From Hexactinellida sp. DTS-2022 (Eukaryota; Porifera; Hexactinellida), in contig JAPNXP010000007.1 of assembly GCA_028753945.1 (NCBI GenBank), positions 2,418,001-2,482,000 of the forward strand: DNA of 64,000 nt. The letters run 5' to 3'. Shown here one piece after another: positions 59,997 to 64,000 of this stretch. The notes under the pieces were generated by a model that was not told the DNA's origin, made no database searches, and saw nothing but the letters and a program-made list of their open reading frames with translations. The first letter of the stretch is position 1. Each line of letters begins with the position of its first letter. Both the position numbers and the translations under genes were made by a program.

Positions 59997-60131
59997 CAGT
60001 GGGGGCTCTAGCCAGCTGACAATGTGGGACACAAGCTATAAAACAAGGGCACCCCTACATTAATGAGTTGGAGCCCACTAAACTCAAGATGGGGCAGAGT
60101 CACCACCTGGCCTACCCCCGCGTAGCCCCTG
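59997..60131. mobile_element. Short hAT-type MITE
   Basis: Ends CAGTGGGGGCTCTAGCC and CGTAGCCCCTG; perfect duplication TATGTCAG at 59989-59996 and 60132-60139. Related in sequence to 62050-62195 (ATGAGTTGG, CCACCTGGCC). Confidence 0.9.
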
Positions 60132-60482
60132 TATGTCAGTGAAATATACCAATATGGTTTCACGTCCTTGATACTGTTAATCAGTGTCACTTAGATGAAC
60201 TCAAATTAAGCCACAAATCTTCAAAGATTCACTCGACGAACTAAAAAGTTCATGTCAGAAGTAAATTCCAAGAGAAACTAATCAGCGACGTTAATTATAA
60301 ATACAACAAGTTCATACAGTGGGTAATTGAATAATGAATAAAAGAATGGTACTTAGTAGGAATTGAAATCTTATCATTTTTATAACAACTTCTTTTAAAA
60401 TGTTAAGACTAAAAAAAGAAATTCCGAACCAAAGAACTTATTTGACAAACCAATGTACCAACTAAGAATACGAAATGAATAC

Positions 60483-60572
60483 CTGGACTGTTAAATATCC
60501 CACATAATCCAACGCGCGATCAATACTTCTGTTGGAGTTATCGTCAAAAAAAGGAGCATTCCTATACAAAAT
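60483..60572 (-). CDS. HTT: HTT candidate exon
   Basis: A 90-base exon of 30 codons with acceptor AATTTATAG and donor GTCCAG/GTATTC, compatible with phase 0 at both ends. It encodes a stretch ending SIDRALDYVGYLTVQ. Joined to the exon at 42791-43006, the junction resembles human huntingtin GSMSYKLGQVSIHSVW. Only the C-terminal dozen residues are comparable, so the assignment rests mostly on splice sites, phase and order. If right, the next intron is 17.5 kb. Confidence 0.45.
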
Positions 60573-60579
60573 CTATAAA

Positions 60580-61530
60580 TTATATATCCTACAAAATAAT
60601 AATTTGATAAAAGGAATGAGAGATTTGGAATAACCGGAACATACGTAATTTACCCTACTTCCGGCTACGAAGCCACTGTGTACACATCAGCTCTACAAAT
60701 GGATATTTATTAATATCCCATAATTGTTTTACACGACAGTAACTTAATCGGGAAACTGTCCTCAATATATAATAATGATGGTTTCATTAATAACAACTAC
60801 GACAGAGAACCTTGTACATATATTTCTCAGAATAATCTTAGAAATGCTCAACCAACAAGTCTACGAAATGATTGTTGTATGTTTTCTGTAGCTGAAGCAA
60901 AGTACTTAATTGTAATTTAATATTCAATCTGAATATTATTTCTATGGGTTTATTCTATCGCATAACCTTTAGTCTCGAAATAAAATATTTTGATTTGTAA
61001 TAAATGTTTTGTGGCCTTCCCTTTAAGGCATTCATATAGGATTGTTTTTGGGTGGGGAGATTGAATGTAAAGATTCCACCATGGCGTTTCGAAACAAACC
61101 GACATAGTACACTTGTTGTTTTGATGCGGTTGCATCAATTCTGTATTCGTATTTTAGCTAAATTAATATGTCATTTATGCAAGAATTAATTGAAACACTC
61201 GGATAAAATTGCTAACAAGTTGAAAGCCTACAATCTATAGAATACTATTATAAAAGTAAACAAATTGATGGTTCCATTTTGTGGTCAGGTAATTTCAAAA
61301 ACAACTTACTAAATGATGTTGGTAACTACTCTATAATACAAATAAAGTATGCTGAATCTAAATATGAATAAAGAATGCGAACATATTTTAGCAAGAAATT
61401 TCGAGTTAAAATTCCTAAGTTGAAAAATCTCAAAGATTCGGTATTAATGATTCAAAGTCAGCGATGAAAATAATGTCATTGAATGTCAAACCGATATTAA
61501 TATATTTTCTTAAGTAGTATATCTAGAGTT
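60580..61530. other. HTT intron sequence
   Basis: Searched for the preceding HTT exon without success. A minus-strand open stretch near 60690-60800 (QLWDINKYPFVELMC) lacks supporting splice phase. Confidence 0.4.
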
Positions 61531-61887
61531 ATTAAAAAATTTCAGCTTCCAAAATATTGCACAACATTGAATATTTTAAGGGATTCCATTGACACTTTAT
61601 GTAGGTATGAAAAACAAAAATTTTTTCGATCCTATTCAGTTGAATATTTTTGTGATTACGCAATTGTATGGCAGATATTGTATAATAAGAACAACTGAGC
61701 ACTTAAGCTCAATATAATCAATAAGAGTAATGAAAATGAACTTATATAATTATATTGGGAAGTTAGTTTTGTACAAGTAAGACGTTATTTGGTGTGATGC
61801 ACCATAGAGAGCTAAGCTAGAAAAATTTATCTAATGTTTCTTTGAGTTAAAATACACATTATAATTATATTCAGTAAGCATCTACAC

Positions 61888-63111
61888 CAGTGGTTCTTAA
61901 CCTTTTCTTTGCCATTTCCCACTTTGGAATACCTAGTTACTCTATTCCCCACCTAAATATTAACTTAATTTAAGAAGTAAATGGTGCTCATATACTTTAT
62001 GGGTACACTTAATAATATCCCTTTTAATATTATTGTTATTAGTCCAGTGCAGTGGCGGCGCCAGCCAGCCGCCACTAGTGGGGCACAGGCTGTTAAACTG
62101 GGGCACACTCACATCAATGAGTTGGGGCACACTTAATTTAGGTGGGGCACAGGCCCCACCTGGCCCCACCTGTCCCCACCCTCGGGCCGCCTCTGGTCCA
62201 GTGACACTTATAAATACATAACTATATATCAGGGTTGTGAATCAACCAAATATTTCAAATATTTGATTTAAATTGAATTGATTCACGGGAATATTGAGTG
62301 GCAAATGATTTGATTTGAAATGATTTTAAATCTCAAATGATTTGATTTAAGAAAATAATAATTATTTATTTACAGCCCTGCTATATGTTCATTGAGCATT
62401 TATTTTTAACCACAAGGGAAACCAAGGCTTTGCAAATTCTCCGGCCAAAGATTTTCTGTAGTCCAGCCAAACTAGACCATCCTATAATATGACATAGTTA
62501 CAGCAAATGAAAACTAGTCCGACCATAGCCGGACCAGCAGAACAGCGTGTTAACACTATGCCAAGGATATTTCTTGAAAAGGGCAATATAAATTTTCTAT
62601 GCAAGTCAAAGCGATATTTGAATTTGATTCTATATGGGTTTGAGCACCCCAGGTAACTCCGTTCGCACGGAGTTCCGAGAGGTGCTCAAATCCGTATAGA
62701 ATCATATTGATTCGTGATTTCCACACTAAATTTTGAATGAGCATTTAGTTTTTTAATATTTGATATGTCAAGGGAATCTCAAACTATTTCTGGAGTCAAT
62801 GTTTATAATGGACAACGGGCGAGCGTAGCGAGCGTGCGAAAATCTTTGGGCGTCCGAACCCTCTAGAAGTCCAGAATTTGTCTGGACAACACTGCAGCTA
62901 TGGCATGGAAGCAGTGAATACCTGTTTAATATACGTACGAGTTCAACCAAGAAATCTGAAAATAAGTTCAAGTATAATTTAATACAATAAATTGAACAGG
63001 TTTAATTCCATGAAATTTTCCCAACTATTGTTAATGATTTGTAAACTTTTTAGCCTGAAGCTCCATTCCCCACCTGAGGATCCTCAATTCCCCACCGGTT
63101 AAGTACCACTG
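61888..63111. mobile_element. hAT non-autonomous element
   Basis: Ends CAGTGGTTCTTAACCTTTTC and CCGGTTAAGTACCACTG; perfect duplication ATCTACAC at 61880-61887 and 63112-63119. Contains the nested MITE 62050-62195, a long hairpin at 62625-62705 (GGTTTGAGCACC and complement) and the GCGAGCGTAGCGAGCG motif at 62815-62837. Confidence 0.93.
62050..62195. mobile_element. Short hAT-type MITE, nested
   Basis: Ends CAGTGGCGGCGCCAGCC and GGGCCGCCTCTG; perfect duplication GTCCAGTG at 62042-62049 and 62196-62203. GC-rich. Confidence 0.9.
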
Positions 63112-63219
63112 ATCTACACCGTTTATATGAGAAAATCCTTATGCCCCCTGAGAATTGGGTTTTCACGAAATCTTTTCCATGTTCAAGATATTTGAACAAT
63201 AACAATGGGTGAATATTAA

Positions 63220-63599
63220 GGCACTGTTTGTTGGAATCCTGTTTCAGCTCCACAGCCCGCGTCAGATTTCAATCCCGCACGAATATTGTCTTTATTGTCA
63301 TCATTTCCATTATTACACCTACATTTCAAAGTAAGGCCACTGTTCGTTGCCAATTTTATGGTAGGACACACTCTAAAATAACCATATATAGCTAGTAACA
63401 AAATCAGAACCTATAACAAGCATTATTACCCAACGATTGCATTTTTTATCAATAAGCAAACACAAATTGAATATTTGCTTATATAATTAATAACTATGTC
63501 GTCATCAAATAATGAGATAATGATAATGAGATGCCGCCCGCCCGCATCCTCTGATAGACTTCGTGTGGAGCTGAAACAATATTGCCATTAACAGTGGCC
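63220..63599. mobile_element. Harbinger-like MITE
   Basis: Ends GGCACTGTTTGTTGGAATCC and the complement of GGCCACTGTTAATGGCAATA; inner parts CAGCTCCACA/TGTGGAGCTG. TAA on both sides (63217-63219, 63600-63602) is the 3-bp duplication, confirmed by the empty site in copy A of the surrounding repeat (14580-15250). Confidence 0.8.
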
Positions 63600-64000
63600 T
63601 AAACGATTGTTAAACAACCCAAATTTTTGTATTTCATTGATTTAGAACAAATCACCCATCACTAAACTTAAGAGAAGGCATCAACATTTTTATTATACCA
63701 ATCAATTCACAGCTAATAAACACCTACATATTCGTAATACTTCACTTTGAGTATCTGCAACCCAAATGTCTATTTACTATAAAATACAGTTTTAAGCCAC
63801 TGTGGTGTAATTAGATTGATTTTTCAAGATTTGTATGTTTAGTGACGCTGAGAAACATTATAATTCAAAGAATTTGAGTCAAATTAGACAAGGGAATCCA
63901 CTATTTAATTATTCCGAATATCTGTGGAAGGTTTGAATTCATGGATGCTACGAATCTATTTTCAATATTCGAAATTCAACAATTCCACGAGCCCCTCGGT

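Larger units (their letters stand above)
61540..63800 (+). repeat. Old dispersed repeat, copy B, with two insertions
   Basis: Colinear with 14580-15250. Interrupted by the hAT at 61888-63111 and the Harbinger-like MITE at 63220-63599, so comparison with copy A gives both empty sites. Confidence 0.7.

Overview
The window is animal genomic DNA: AT-rich, intron-rich and dense in DNA transposons. The only host gene I can name is huntingtin (HTT), read on the minus strand. Seven candidate exons lie in the right order for its C-terminal HEAT-repeat region: 60483-60572, 42791-43006, 38729-38884, 9360-9548, 1987-2299, 1013-1150 and 781-932. The four middle ones have clean GT/AG borders, matching phases and a recognisable colinear match to animal huntingtin. 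The introns are very large (about 17.5, 3.9, 29 and 7 kb) and hold nearly everything else. The first HTT exons lie to the right of the window and the last ones to the left. The species cannot be fixed from this; a non-model aquatic invertebrate is my guess.

The outstanding mobile element is a 7.1-kb Mutator-like (MULE) transposon at 27429-34562, inside the 29-kb HTT intron and antisense to HTT. It has 711/710-bp terminal inverted repeats that looked identical except for one A-run, a perfect 9-bp target duplication, and one spliced gene of three exons. That gene encodes a 1287-residue protein with an unusual order of parts: a hydrophobic segment ending in a 2A-like ribosome-skipping motif, a long unrecognised region, a C2H2-type zinc finger, a DDE core with the MULE CxxH motif, a basic linker and a C-terminal OTU cysteine-protease (deubiquitinase-type) domain with its catalytic residues. 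The reading frame is open throughout, so the element may be young or active.

Region by region: 0.4-9.3 kb holds HTT 3' exons, a broken MULE transposase with a hAT inserted in it, several MITEs and minisatellites. 9.5-18 kb holds an inverted duplication, hAT MITEs and a non-autonomous Helitron nested in a palindromic repeat and itself carrying a TA-type MITE. 18-20.1 kb is a decayed multi-exon integrase gene (Ginger-like). 22.2-24.7 kb is a second MULE with tandem-repeat ends and a broken FLYWCH/MULE transposase. 25-27 kb holds an unrecognised transposon gene relic and a perfect 44-bp palindrome. 27.4-34.6 kb is the OTU-MULE. 35-42 kb holds nested Tc1-like MITEs, an element with 30-bp tandem ends, and a palindromic element with a 7-bp target duplication. 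43-51 kb holds hAT elements (one nested in another), a hAT transposase fragment and hairpins. 54-59 kb holds more relics (MULE/FLYWCH, GLDGSG family, a possible BTB gene) and a second palindromic 7-bp-duplication element. 60-64 kb holds one more HTT exon, three hATs and a Harbinger-like MITE.

All homology calls rest on recalled motifs. No search was run, so family names are given only where a structural signature (target duplication, termini, catalytic residues) supports them.
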